DNA of 64,000 nt from Spirogloea muscicola (lineage: Eukaryota; Streptophyta; Zygnematophyceae; Spirogloeales; Spirogloeaceae): NCBI GenBank assembly GCA_009602725.1, contig WELB01000055.1, positions 49,688 through 113,687 of the forward strand, given 5' to 3'. The notes beneath the pieces were generated by a model. It saw only the letters and a program-made list of their open reading frames with translations, was not told where the DNA came from and searched no databases. Positions 10,271-21,122 of the stretch are shown piece by piece. The first letter of the stretch is position 1, and every line of letters starts with the position of its first letter. The translations under genes and the position numbers were made by a program.

Positions 10271-11060
10271 GCCAGCGAGCCTCAGACGCCCATGAACGTC
10301 TATTGCTAGTGTGAAAGAAATTATTGAACAGGGTTGTGGGGGTGTGTATGACCTCATTAGTCCGGGCAGCTTTATTAAATGCGTGCCCCCACTTCATGGC
10401 TGCGGGGCCAGGGTGCTTTTGTCGAAGGCGATTATGGTGCCCTTGTTAGTAATGAGCGTGAAGTCGTCACTAGGCAGGATGGCAAATTGACGCATGGTCA
10501 GCCTCCTTTTAGATGGGAATGACAGACGTGTTAGCCAAGGCAATCCGGTGAACTGCCTCTTGAAGCTGACCCGCCAATAGCTAGAGGGGCCGCCAAGGCG
10601 CGGCCAACACGCAGACGCAGACGTGGGTTTGCTATAGAGAATCTGAGTAGGCGCATGCGCCAGGGGCAGCGAGCCCGCACTGCCCTCCTGCTCGCCCGCC
10701 CTACAGCCGCTGCCGTCGGGCCACGGCTCGCCGCTCAAGCAGGTGGAGAAGGTCAAGACAGCGAGCCTCAATCGCTCCGAGGACGTCCATCGCTAGTGTG
10801 AAGTGCGCCCTAGGCGGCACTGTCAACGGCGTGCCCCGCCTTCGTGGCCGAGGGGGGCCCAGCTGGTGCGGTCGGAAGCGACCATCTTGCCCACACGGGC
10901 CATGCAGTGATTCGCGGGCAATCGACAGGCGTGATAGCGACAAGCTCGACGCGCACTTTGCGGGGCCCGGATCCTGGACGGGCTCAGAGCGGCGGCGGGA
11001 CTGGCGTCGGGCCTTACCTGGGCGGGGTCGATCGGTGATCGCCAAGGCCGATGGCCTAGG
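10270..11060 (-). mobile_element. Degenerate LINE C-terminal fragments
   Basis: Two related pieces (10272-10315 and 10760-10802) share CAGCGAGCCTCA and CTAGTGTGAA. On the minus strand the second encodes FTLAMDVLGAIEARCLDLL, clearly the same block as AMDVHGAFGSRWLDL in better copies. The rest is frameshifted. No tail hairpin is retained here. Confidence 0.5.
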
Positions 11061-11094
11061 ATAGGCCCGTCCGTTGCACTACGGTCGGGCCGAC

Positions 11095-11175
11095 TCCTAG
11101 CCAGACCTTGTCCATTCCTTCTGAGCTGGCCTCTCACAGCCACCTGCTGTCAATCTGGAAGCGCTGTCTGTTGCG
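11095..11175 (+). repeat. A/D-type tail variant
   Basis: CAGACCTTGTCCATTCCTTC is followed by GAGCTGGCCTCTCACAGCC and CTGTCAATCTGGAAGCGC, intermediate between families A and D. A family I fragment (TTTCGTGTACTTGAAACAA) follows at 11225-11290. Confidence 0.55.
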
Positions 11176-11319
11176 TCGGGGACCCAAGGCTCCCAGTGGG
11201 CGAAGCGGCCGGCACGCAGCGTGGCGAAGAAAGATTTCGTGTACTTGAAACAATCGAAAGGCCAATAATAGCCAAGTTCAGAGGCAAAGCACATCAAATG
11301 ACGTAGCGCTGCGAGCATC

Positions 11320-12640
11320 TAGCAGCTACTGGAGCTGCTAGAGAAGTAGGGCAGCAGCAGTGGCAGGCGAAGGGATGGGGGGGAAAAGAAGAAGTGGCTC
11401 TCCCAATGGGGGCAAGGGCTGTGAGAAGCCAGCCCGTAAAGAATTGACAAGGTTCGAAGGGGCCAAAGTACGAGCTAAGCAGCAACTACCGGGCCTGAAG
11501 ATGGGGAAAGGAGGGCCGGCAGAGCCCCTGGGGGTCTTTCCTGCGTCCGCTTCTGGAGCTGCTAGAGGAGTGAGGCAGTAGCAGTGGCAGGAGGAATGGA
11601 GGGGGGGGGGAAAGAGGGCCGGAAGTGCCGATTGGGGCGTTGCCGACCTGTCCTGCTGGAGCTGCGATAGGAGAGTGGGGCAGCAGCAGTGCCAGGAGGG
11701 ATGGCATGGGGGGGAAGGACGGCCGGAAGTGCCGATGAGGGCCTTGTCGACCTGGCCTATGTCTGTTGCAGGAGCTGCTAGAGGAGTGGAGCAGCAGCAG
11801 TGGCAGGAGGGAGGGCGGGGATGGAAAGGAAGACCGGAAGTGCCGATGAGGGCCTTGTCGACCTGTCCTGCGTCTGCTTCTGGAGCTGCTAGAGGAGTGG
11901 GGCAGCAGCAGTGGCAGGAGGGATGGCAGGGGGGGAATAGAGGGCTGGAAGTGTCGATGGGGCTTTATCGACCTGTCCAGCGTCCGCTGCTGGAGCTGCT
12001 AGAGGAGTGAGGCAGCAGTAGTGGCAGGAGAAATAATGGAGGGGGAAAGGAGGGCTGGAAGTGCCGCTGGGGGCCTTGTTGACCCGTCCTGCGTCCATTT
12101 CTGGAGCTGCTAGAAGAGTGGGAGGCAGCAGCAGTGGGAGGAAGGATGGAGGGGGTGGAAAGGAGGGCCAAACATGCCGATGGGGGCCTTGGCGACCAGT
12201 CCTGCGTCTGCCTCTGGAGCTGCTAGAGGAGTGGAAGCAGCAGCCGCAGCAGGAAGAATGACGGGGGGGGCGAAGGAGGGCCAGGGGTGCCACGGAGTGA
12301 AGGGAGCCGAGCCGATGGGGGCCTTGTCGACCCGACCTGCGTCCGCTTCTGGAGCTGCTAGAGGAGTGGGAGGCAGCAGCCGTGGCAGGAGGGACGGGAC
12401 GGGAGGGAAGGAGCGGGAGGGCTGGGGCATTGGGGGCTAGGCCGAAGGGGCAGGACCTGCCGCCGCGAATGCCATGGAGCCAAGGGGAGCCGTGCCGACG
12501 GGGGCCTTGTCGACCCGTCCTGCGTCTGCTGCTGGGGCTGCTTGAGGAGTGGGAGGCAGCAGTCGTGGCAGGAGGGATGGCAGGGGGTGGGAGGGAGGGC
12601 TGGCATGCCGGGGCCGCCAAGGGCGGGGTAGCCGAAGGAA
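11320..12640. repeat. Minisatellite of about 110 bp, 9-10 units
   Basis: Units begin GGAGCTGCTAGAGGAGTG and recur at about 11332, 11554, 11659, 11770, 11882, 11992, 12103, 12211, 12350 and 12533. Most are spaced 105-112 bases apart; the last two are longer. Each carries GCAGCAGCAGTGGCAGGAGG and CTTGTCGACC. The last units also contain GCCGAAGGGGCAGGA, which is found in the 5' coding part of the LINE at 52.9 kb, so the array may derive from LINE 5' sequence. The array runs into the assembly gap at 12733. Confidence 0.75.
11385..11500 (-). repeat. Family B tail inserted in the minisatellite
   Basis: GAAGAAGTGGCTCTCCCAAT, GGGGGCAAGGGCTGTGAGAA and GCCAGCCCG, then GAATTGACAAGGTTCGAAGG. This solitary tail splits the first and second minisatellite units. 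Confidence 0.7.
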
Positions 12641-12732
12641 CAGCACAAGCGAGGGTGACTGGGGAAGCTCGGCAGCCGGCAAGGCGCCGGGGGGGAGAAG
12701 GGGGGGCGAAGCTTGGCGCAGCCTTGAGCGGG

Positions 12733-13150
12733 NNNNNNNNNNNNNNNNNNNNNNNNNNNNNNNNNNNNNNNNNNNNNNNNNNNNNNNNNNNNNNNNNNNN
12801 NNNNNNNNNNNNNNNNNNNNNNNNNNNNNNNNNNNNNNNNNNNNNNNNNNNNNNNNNNNNNNNNNNNNNNNNNNNNNNNNNNNNNNNNNNNNNNNNNNNN
12901 NNNNNNNNNNNNNNNNNNNNNNNNNNNNNNNNNNNNNNNNNNNNNNNNNNNNNNNNNNNNNNNNNNNNNNNNNNNNNNNNNNNNNNNNNNNNNNNNNNNN
13001 NNNNNNNNNNNNNNNNNNNNNNNNNNNNNNNNNNNNNNNNNNNNNNNNNNNNNNNNNNNNNNNNNNNNNNNNNNNNNNNNNNNNNNNNNNNNNNNNNNNN
13101 NNNNNNNNNNNNNNNNNNNNNNNNNNNNNNNNNNNNNNNNNNNNNNNNNN
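12733..13150. other. Assembly gap (418 N)
   Basis: Run of unknown bases directly after a G-rich minisatellite end. Open frames that cross it are meaningless. Confidence 0.99.
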
Positions 13151-13152
13151 GA

Positions 13153-13450
13153 AGCAAGCGCGGCCAGATTAACTGGTGGCTGGGAGAGGCCAGCCCAAAA
13201 GAGTGGACAAGGTCTGGAGCAAGCGCGGCCAGATTAACTGGTGGCTGGGAGAGGCCAGCCCAAAAGAATGGACAAGGTCTGAAGGAGTCGGAGTGCTAAG
13301 GACTGAGACAGCAGTAAGCGAACTCTCAGTAACCTCTCGTCAGTAGATGCAAATCTGAATAGTGTCTGGAGGAGTCGGAGTGCTAAGGACTGAGACAGCA
13401 GTAAGCGAACTCTCAGTAACCTCTCGTCAGTAGATGCAAATCTGAATAGC
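13153..13450 (-). repeat. Tandemly duplicated family A 3' unit
   Basis: Two A tails lie back to back (13153-13216 and 13219-13282). They are followed by two nearly identical copies of the upstream 3' region (GGAGTCGGAGTGCTAAGGAC, then CAGCAGTAAGCGAACTCTCA) at about 13283-13366 and 13371-13450. Confidence 0.75.
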
Positions 13451-15200
13451 TAGCAGGCGGAAAGACGTCGTTGCCACCTCCCTGCACAGCGGTTCCTGGC
13501 ATCTGCAGTCCACTTGCTGGCAGGCCGCGTTTTGGCTGCTGCCGTCCCGGGTTCGACAGGCCAGCGTTTGTCCGTTCTCTGGTCACTCTGATCTGCACTT
13601 GCTGACTAGAGCTTACAAAGCGCCCACTCGCAGGAGTCATGGAGAAAGCAGATTTTTTGCTCCTTCCGACCCTTTCTAAGCTTTTACATTCCTTTAAGCT
13701 GCCCTCTCACAGCCTTCACCTTACACAAAAGTGCTGTTTCTTCGCCCTCACTTCAGACGGCGCCCTTTGCATTCGTTGCCCATTCCGCCACTTTGGACCT
13801 TGGAATTGCCTTTGTGGAGCCGGCCTTCGGTAGCCAGTGCCGCCTCCTGAAAGACCTTCTCAACCTAGTTTGCCCTTGACCGCCAAGCAGCAATGCCCTC
13901 CTCGACCGGTACTGCACTCACCTGCGCACCGCTAGACTGGCGCTGTACCACATTGGCGGCTAAGCCGTTATGATGGATGCATCTAAGATCGCTCACTTTG
14001 CATCACTCCTGTGCTGATGGCCCCATCTGAGATGTGTGCATATGTGCCTTGCAAGACCCTGTTCAAGCCGTGTGTGTGTCGCAATGATATTATCACCGCA
14101 ACCTTGGCCTGCAATCCTGCACTTGACTGGCAAATAGTGAAGCCTGCAAGGTCGATGGCGAATGCAGGAATTCGCACGATACTTTTCAGCTGTTCAGATC
14201 ATGTCCTCAAGCAACTTGCCTGACTCACGATTACTTGAGGTAGTGAGGGTGGGCTCGGCACCTGCCGATCAGACGCCAGGTCTGTGCGGCTTAAAGTTAC
14301 ATCACAGTCAGGGAGCTCTCCCCCCTAGGATTGGAGAATCTCCTTTCGGCCCCTATCGCGGACAGCAGAAAGAGGGTGGAGAAACAGCTGTAGGAGAGGG
14401 AGACTAGCTCCATTAGGCTACGCACGAGCATTGAAAGGGCTTCTCATCCCTACATGATGTATTCCTGAAAGCTGCTCAGTCCACACCTGCCCCGTGCAAA
14501 GCAGCCATCCTGCGCTGGACCTTCATATCGTCTTGTCGTGTTATCGCGATATCGCTTTATCGATTGCTTCCCCTCAGCATGCAAACGGCGATAGAGGAGG
14601 GGCAGGCGTGGAAGACGAGGGGGGCTTGAAACAACCTTTGCTCTTCCATACATGGGGCAAGGCGCTAGGATCCATCCATCCTCAGGTGCTCTGCTGTAAA
14701 TGCAGGCCTTGGCTCCTCCAGAGGAGACAAGGATGACTAAAAGCGACTGCTAAGATCTATGTACAAAAGCCAAAAGTCAGCAAACAGGATGGACAGGGCG
14801 CCATGCTTGTGGGCTGGTCGTACGTATAGGTGCTGGGGCAAGGGGCAGAAGAAGCTGACGGAGCACAGCAAGCAGCAAGTTCTTGTCAATGTCTGTGGTC
14901 AATGGAGACCTCACACCGAGGAACCAATTCCTCACGGTATCATGGCACAGGCCCCCAGCAGCAGCTTCCTACAGAAAGCCAGGACTTGCAAGGCAAGGTC
15001 TGAAGGGCGCTGCCAAGACATGAATTATTGCATGAGGTACACGTGCACAAGCAAGCTGGGCAAGTGGACGCTTTCCCGTGCGTGCTTTCACACGCACCAG
15101 GCAGGGCAGATGCTGGGCCGCTCAGGGCACCTGGCAGGACCATTCCTCTGTAGCTGGCTCATATAGCCGCATTTACAACACAGATGAGCAATTCCAATGC
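13451..15200. other. Repeat-rich intergenic DNA without a recognised gene
   Basis: 13580-13650 is a family E fragment (TCTGATCTGCACTTGCTGAC and GCGCCCACTCGCAGG), also found at 44262-44330. A worn hairpin tail follows at 13670-13715. 13800-15200 has mixed composition; I see no gene or RNA that I can support. Confidence 0.4.
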
Positions 15201-15218
15201 GGTCATGGCCCCTTTCGT

Positions 15219-15300
15219 GATTTGGCCCCTTCGAACCTTGTCAACTCTTTACGGGCTGGCTTATCACAGCCCTTGCCCCCATTGGGAGAGCCTCATTCCA
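15219..15300 (+). repeat. Family B tail
   Basis: CCCCTTCGAACCTTGTCAAC, TTTACGGGCTGGCTTATCAC, then GCCCTTGCCCCCATTGGGAG. A second, degraded tail in opposite orientation follows at 15300-15530. Confidence 0.65.
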
Positions 15301-15576
15301 AAGGTAGGCAAGGGTTACGAAAGGCCAGCCCGAGAAAGCCGGACAAGGAAATGGACTGAGAGAAAGTTTTCGAAGGGGGCGATAGCCGTGAAAGCAGAAG
15401 GGGCGAGAGCTAGGGTGAAAACAGTAGGAAGTCGTGAAAATATACAAGCGCTGTCTCAGAGCTTGCCCGGTGGGATGAATCACTCAGTAACCACGAGTGA
15501 GGAGCCGCAAATCCGGAAGGACTAGCAGCCGGAAAAGCAGCAGGAAGCCGGACGAGCGTCGGAAGAAAGAGAGAAA

Positions 15577-15840
15577 AGTGACTGTCCCGATGGGGGCAAG
15601 GGCTGTGAAAAGCCAGCCCGAAAAGAGGTGACAAAATCGAAGGGGCCAAGTGACGGAGGGGCCTAAAACGCTATGTCAGAACGGGTGTAGGATGGACCAC
15701 TCAGTAGCTACGAGTGAAGAGCCTCAAATCCGACACTAGCTGCCGGAAAACAATCCCCCTGACGAAAGCCAGAGGCTGCAGCGAGAGCACGGCCAGCACG
15801 CACATGCTAGGCGTGGGCCATGGACATGGTCGGTCCATGG
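15577..15840 (-). mobile_element. LINE 3' end, family B
   Basis: Tail at 15577-15650, 3' region with ACCACTCAGTAGCTACGAGT, and the first part of the C-terminal coding block up to GGCGTGGGCCATGGAC. Truncated at about 15840. Confidence 0.6.
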
Positions 15841-15889
15841 TCGGAAGAAGGTGGCGCTCCTAATGGGGGCAAAGAGAAGTGGCTCTCAC

Positions 15890-16322
15890 ACCCCCGACCT
15901 GCGTGCCCAGGCACGATACATGGTGCTGGTGGAGAAAGCGGCCTTTGACCAGGTGGTGGAGCTCCATCCTCAGCCTGACCTTCGAGGGCGCGCCCGGCTC
16001 CTCTCAGCTCCCCCCCCCCGGCGGCGGCCTGGTTATCAGCGCTCCCAATATACGCGGCGCTCACCATGCCAGACACGGTCGTCAGTACGGCGGTCCCCCG
16101 GCTCCTGGGCCTCCCTCCCTGCCTCGTTGGGGATAGTTTTCCGGCAGCTAGTCTGTCGGATGTGAGGCTCCTCACTCGTAACTACTGAGTGGTCATCCTC
16201 CCCCGTTCTGCCATGGCCCCGTAGTCGCTGCTTAGCTCGTACTTTGGCCCTTTCGAACCTTGTCAATTCTTTTCGGGCTGGCTTCTCACATCCCTTGCCC
16301 CCATTGGGAGGACCACTTCTTC
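15890..16322 (+). mobile_element. LINE 3' end, family B
   Basis: GGGGATAGTTTTCCGGCAGC and CTCCTCACTCGTAACTACTG, then the B hairpin at 16272-16295 and GGGAGGACCACTTCTTCCTC. The upstream part (15890-16120) carries a coding-like stretch reading ARYMVLVEKAAFDQVVEL that I cannot assign. Confidence 0.6.
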
Positions 16323-16329
16323 CTCTTCT

Positions 16330-16925
16330 TCTTCGTTGGGGTCATGCAGTGCGAGTGCGGTGCCCGCCACGCCGACCCTGCGGAGCTGGCTGCACACATG
16401 CTCCGCTGCGCGCACGGCGGCGAGAGGACCGCTTCCCACGGCCTCCTGCGAGACGGCATGCAGGGAGTGTTCATGGAGGCGGGCTACAAGGTGGCGGTGG
16501 AAAATACGTCAATCATGCCCATCTGGCTGGGCGCAGACGGTCAGCTCCACACCCGGCGCGCTGACCTAGTCGCCAACCCGCCCGGAGGAGGTCCGTGTAT
16601 CATCGCGGATGTGGTGACCACAGACACTTCGTCGACTCCGCCGCCCACCCCGCCAAGTCGGCGTCGACTGATGGGCAAGCTGTCGGTTTGCCTGCCCGGG
16701 GCAAGGAACGTAAGTACGCCGACCAGGTGATAAATTCGCGGCCCTGGCCATTGAGGTCCAGGCTTTCGGGGCTTGCGGCAGTGGCTGGCTGGATCTCCTC
16801 CAGCGACTTGCCCGGGATGCCATCGAGCGGCGGCCGGGTCTGCCAGGGGAGGTACAATTGTACATTCTTTTCTGGGCTGGCTTTTTCCAGCCCCTATCCT
16901 CAATGGGCGAGCCCTTCTCTCGGCT
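16330..16925 (+). mobile_element. LINE endonuclease-domain pseudogene with family H tail
   Basis: The best view of the C-terminal half of the LINE protein. It opens with a CCHC knuckle (QCECG...LAAHMLRC), then SHGLLRDGMQGVFMEAGY, then the restriction-like endonuclease core RRADLVANPPGGG...ADVVTTD. After a +1 shift the frame continues AKSASTDGQAVGLPARGKER and KYAD, where KERKY is the conserved KxxKY element. A second shift gives the ALAIEVQAFG and WLDLLQRLARD block. At least two frameshifts make it inactive. An H-type hairpin follows at 16862-16922. R2/NeSL-type LINEs carry this domain order. Confidence 0.75.
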
Positions 16926-17260
16926 TCAATGCTGCCGGCTCCCAGCCCAGGTATTTCGCATGAGGTTGGCGGTCTCGTTCCAGCGCTCTCCATCTGCATC
17001 GTCTCGTGTTTTGTAGTGTAGTCCTTTTTCGGCCCTTTTTTTCTTTGGCTTTGTAAATTGTCCATTCTGTTTGGGCTGGCTTTGCCAGCTTCTCTTCTCC
17101 ATGGGCGAGCACTTTCTTTCTCTCTGGCTCACGTGGTCCACACGCGCGCTTGCCGCGCTGTGGCTGCTGCCTCTGGGTCACGGCGGAGTGCCTCTTTCGC
17201 AGCTTCGAGTTATTCTGACTTGCTGTTGCTCACTCGTGGGTACTGAGTTTCCATCTGCAT
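16922..17260 (+). mobile_element. Family C LINE 3' end
   Basis: A short C-terminal remnant (GFNAAGS) is followed by GTCTCGTGTTTTGTAGTGTA and the C tail at 17055-17115 (GGGCTGGCTTTGCCAGC, then TCTCCATGGGCGAGC). A further remnant with SYSDLLLLTRGY continues to 17246. Confidence 0.65.
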
Positions 17261-17264
17261 CATC

Positions 17265-17410
17265 TCGTTGTCTAGTTGTGTAGTTTTATCTTTTCGGCAC
17301 CTTCTTTCCGAACCTTGTCAATTCTTTGTGGCCTTTGGATATTGTCCATTCTTTTCTGGGCTGGCTTTGCTAGCCCTTCTCTTTTCTTTCTATGGGCGGG
17401 CAATTTTTTC
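17265..17410 (+). repeat. Family C tail
   Basis: ATCTCGTTGTCTAGTTGTGT, then ATTGTCCATTCTTTTCTGGG and CTGGCTTTGCTAGCCC. A worn B tail in the opposite direction (17405-17530) abuts it. Confidence 0.6.
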
Positions 17411-17534
17411 TCCGAATGAGGGCAAGAGCTGTGAAAAGACAGCCCGAAAAGAATTGACAAAGGTTCGAAGGGGCCAAATGACGAAGAGGCCTAAAGTGTT
17501 ATGTCAGAAAGGGTGTAGGATAGACCACTCAGTC

Positions 17535-17640
17535 CCCCTTAGCCAGCTCATTACCCAGTTAACAGGACACTTGTAAGGCTAGATTTGGCCTCTCTTTCAA
17601 TCTCATGCGCACCGCGCGCCTTCTCTCAGTAGCTACGAGT
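17535..17640 (+). repeat. Family F 3' end
   Basis: CCCCTTAGCCAGCTCATTAC, GTTAACAGGACACTTGTAAG and CATGCGCACCGCGCGCCTTC. It is the terminal segment of the 49.6 kb LINE family. A B-type 3' region in minus orientation follows to about 17690. Confidence 0.65.
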
Positions 17641-17774
17641 GAGGAGCCTCAATCCGACAAACTAGCTGCCGGAAACCAATCTCCCTGACCATCCCCTTCT
17701 CAGGCTGGGAAAGGAAGGGGCCAGGCGGGGGCAGGCGGGCCGTGTCCCCCCCGGACCCGCCCCGCCATTCTTCT

Positions 17775-18445
17775 TCGTGCTAGCCTTTTCCAGCTCCTAT
17801 CCTCTATGGGCGGCCCTTCTCCGGGGCAAAATCTGGGCAATCTCCTATCGAGCTGGCTTTTCACAGCCATTGCCCCCATTGGGAGAGCCGCTTCTTCTCC
17901 GGGGAGGGAGGCCGGGAGAGCCGGGCCGGCACCGCACAGGCGTGCGCCGCTCGCATCGGGGCGCCGCCGCCGGCGCCGGCGCGCGCGCCCAGGCCAGTGG
18001 GCGGCGCCTTGCCGGCCCCGCCGCTGGCTCCGCTCCCGGGGCGCTGCCCGGCTTCAATGCTGCCGGCTCGGTAGCGCAGGTATTCCGCATGCGGCTGGCG
18101 GTCTTGTTCCAGCGCTCCCTGCTGGCTCACGCAGTCCTCATGCGCCTGCGCCCGCCTGGCCCCTTCGGACTTTGTCCATTCTTTTGGGGCTGGCCCTTTC
18201 CCTTTCTTCTTCTTCTCTCCCAGCCCAAGAAGGGGCTGGTCGGGGGGATTGGTTTCCGGCAGCTAGTCTGTCGGATTTGAGGCTCCTCACTCGTAGCTAC
18301 TGAGCGATTCATCCCCTACCCCATTTTAGAGATCGCGCTTCTGGCCCCCTTCGTAGTTTGGCCCCTTCGAACCCTGTCAATCCTTTTTGGGCTGCCTTCT
18401 CACAACTCTTGCCCCCATTGGGAGAGCCACTTCTTTCCCAGCCCA
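17775..18445 (+). mobile_element. LINE 3' fragments, nested families B, C and H
   Basis: An H remnant at 17778-17820 and a B tail at 17840-17895. Then a C-terminal block (GFNAAGSVAQVFRMRLAVLF) at 18047-18140, interrupted by a C-like hairpin at 18165-18235. After that come the rest of the 3' region and a second B tail at 18355-18440. Confidence 0.65.
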
Positions 18446-18494
18446 GATCCTCTATGGGTTTTGGCGCAGAACTGGCTGATCGCTTGGACAGAAG

Positions 18495-18610
18495 GCGCGC
18501 GGTGCGCATGACATTGGCAGGGAGGCCAATTCTAGCCTTACAAATGTCCTGTTAACCGGGTAATGGAGACACTAAATATCCCCGAGTGAGCACATGCATA
18601 TCAAGGAGAG
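18495..18610 (-). repeat. Family F 3' end directly upstream of SGNH copy 1
   Basis: AAGGCGCGCGGTGCGCATGA, CCAATTCTAGCCTTACAAAT, GTCCTGTTAACCGGGTAATG and CGAGTGAGCACATGCATAT. The ATG at 18594, which would extend the SGNH frame upstream, lies inside this repeat. Confidence 0.7.
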
Positions 18611-18662
18611 CTGCCTCTTGTCGCTTGCGGTCGGCACCCGGCCGTCCCCAGCCGCTCCTCCG

Positions 18663-21122
18663 ACGNCGGCGGCGCTGCAGGCCTTGGCCACGGCGCTGTG
18701 CGTGCTGGCGGCCGTGGCGCTGGGCTGGCACGCCGGCCGCACTGCCCCCGCCTGCTGGCCCCGCCTCCCAGCGCTCTACACCGGCGGCGTTGGCAGTGGC
18801 GGCGGCAGTGGCGATCGCGCCGGCCTCCCCTCTGCCGGCGGCAGCCACCGGCGGCTGCTGCAAGTGGACGACGAGCTGATGCCCACCTCCGGCAGCGACG
18901 TGCGCACCCCGCCAGCGGTCGCTCCGGACGGCAGCTTTCGTTGGGCGCCAGTGTACCAGCGCCCGGGATCTCCACACATCAGCCGTGGCGGGTGGAACCG
19001 CGACTTGACCGTACCAGCGCAGGCCTTTGTGCGCGTTGACGGCTCCTCCGTCTACACACCCGCCGACGTGCTGCGGGTAACCTCCCTCGTTCATGATGTG
19101 CCTCGGATTGGGGCGAATTGGATTCTCTGCTGCACAGCTTGCCAGTGGCGCGTCGAGGATGTCTGGTGCTAGTACTGGTAGCTACTCCCTCTTGCCTGCC
19201 CACCTGCCCGGTAGCTGAGAGCCTGCCATGCGCCGTCTACAACATGCGCCGCCCGCTGCTTGCTGCACCTGAGCGTCAAAGCCTCACGCACCCGGCTTTC
19301 CTTGCTCTTCCCATGTTCCCCCACAGCTGCTGGCTGGGAAGCGCGTGACAGTGCTGGGCGACAGCGTCACCAACCAGCTGCACGACGTTTTCGTGCTCTC
19401 ACTGCAGCGTCAGGGTTATGAGGACCACGTCACGAAGCTGCCCCGCAGGTCGGGATCAGCCCATCTCGCGTACCCCTTTTCGACACGCGCCCCAAACCCT
19501 TGTTGTCAACACCTCCGGCTCATTGAAGGCTCTGTGCTAGCTGCCCTTGACTCTAGCACAATGTCCCTACGTTTGCCTGGGACCACTGCATGCACTGCCG
19601 TCCCCGGCAGTGTAAAATATTGTCTACCACTTGGGGGAGCTTAGTTTCTGGAGGCCCCTTGCTTATGCTACCTATCCGTGCATGTTGTCTGCCCGCATTG
19701 ACATGTGTTGCCATCGAGGCAGGTACCTGTGATTTCCTCACTCTGAGCATGGCCCTCGCAACTTCTCTGTCTGCAGGTACAGCTGCAACGGCAGCCTCGA
19801 CAGCACGATGCAAGAGCTGGAGCAGAATTTCGTGCATATGACGCCCTCTATTTTCTCTGAATGGGCCTCCACCCCAGAATTTAAGAAAAGGCATTGCGAT
19901 ACCTACATAAACACCTTCGTATTTGGGGGGCCGTTCAAGAACGTGACCTGGACTTACTACCGAGGTAGCAGCGTCTCATTAGCATAAAGTCACAACATTG
20001 TCCAACATGCAAGTCACGGCTATCTATGTGCCTCAAATTTATCGAGCAGAACTGTACAATCAGAAGGCATTGTTCGATTACTGCTAGAGTGCCAGCCAGC
20101 TCAACCCCTTGGAAGGATGGGAAGAAGTCATTCAGACTGGCTCTTTCATTGGCTGACTTGCAGCTTACATGCTCATTGAGCGGGATGGGAGCAAAAAGGC
20201 AACATACGTTCTCTGGCCAGGATTGCTGGACCACATCTTTGCCAACAGCGACGTTGTGAGGCCCTCTGACTTGTCAGATAGTTGTGCTTGTTGTGCTTGC
20301 CCTCCTGATGTGGAAGAGCACCTGTCTGTGGCTAAGTTCCACGGACAGGCTACAGAACCTTTGATTAATTGGCAGCTGACATCATGTGGCTTGACTCGGT
20401 GGCCAGGTCATTGCAAATCTGGGTATTCACTACCGAATGAATGAGTGGGAGGACAGGCTTGCCTACCACTACGGCATTCTTGGTGACCGCATGGAAGCAC
20501 TGAACAGGCTTCCAGGCAAACTTGCATTCTTCCGACAGACCTTTCCTCAACACTTTTACACTACAGATGGGTCAGGTCAATACAAGATCAACACCATATT
20601 CGCCTCAGAACCAGAGTTCCACACCTGCCACTTTGCTGACAAGGTTGAGCTCCAGGTAGGTACAAGAGCAAGATATTCGCCCAGATTCTGCTACTTTTGT
20701 GTTTCAAGCGAAAGCAACTTAAGCAAGGAAGCAAAGAGTGCCTTTGCTTTAGTAACAAGTGGCTAGTAATCCTTAACCCTAAAGTATTACACCTTTTTCC
20801 GAGCAGGTCCTGGCAGGCCCTTCGTAGTCATCTAGCTGTTGGTCTGCTTTGACTTAACATTGTCTGCTTGCAGTTATGGAGGGATCGTATGCTTCACGCA
20901 GTTGCCAAGCCGAGGGGACTGGCAGTCCAGCCACTTTTTTGGGAGATGGACAAAGCGGAGTTCCACGCCACCTCTCTTCATGGCGGATACTTCCGCGATT
21001 GCACTCACTTCGCCTCAGTCCCAGAGTGGTGGGCTCCCGTTTGGGACACCATGTACCGCACCGCTGCCCAAGAACTCTGCAAGAAGCGCGAGGTTGACAG
21101 AGGATACTGCCTAGGCTTTTAA
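18663..21122 (+). CDS. SGNH/PC-esterase-like type II membrane protein, copy 1
   Basis: Likely a Golgi or ER glycan O-acyl-transferase/esterase of the GDSL-SGNH superfamily, nearest in motif pattern to trichome-birefringence-like (PC-esterase) proteins; substrate unknown. Exons: 18663-19076, 19327-19448, 19777-19964, 20164-20255, 20407-20655 and 20874-21122, about 437 residues. The N-terminus has one membrane anchor (LATALCVLAAVALGWHAG). Block I is RVTVLGDSVTNQLH (Ser near residue 151) and the C-terminal D-x-x-H is FRDCTHFASVPEWW (about 397-400). The exon structure matches copies 2 and 3 exactly. Oddity: at the start codon of the other copies this one reads ACG NCG, with an undetermined base at 18666. 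The only upstream in-frame ATG (18594) is in a retroelement tail. All later exons are open and in phase, so this is the one copy that could work. Confidence 0.7.

Noticed and set aside
11889-13157. 422-residue and 305-residue open frames around 12.4-13.3 kb
   Set aside because: They cross a 418-base run of N and otherwise translate the minisatellite; not genes.
16128-16200. Peptide ending LLTRNY or LLTRGY as a conserved C-terminus of a cellular protein
   Set aside because: It recurs at many truncated LINE copies and lies at the coding/3' region border of those elements.
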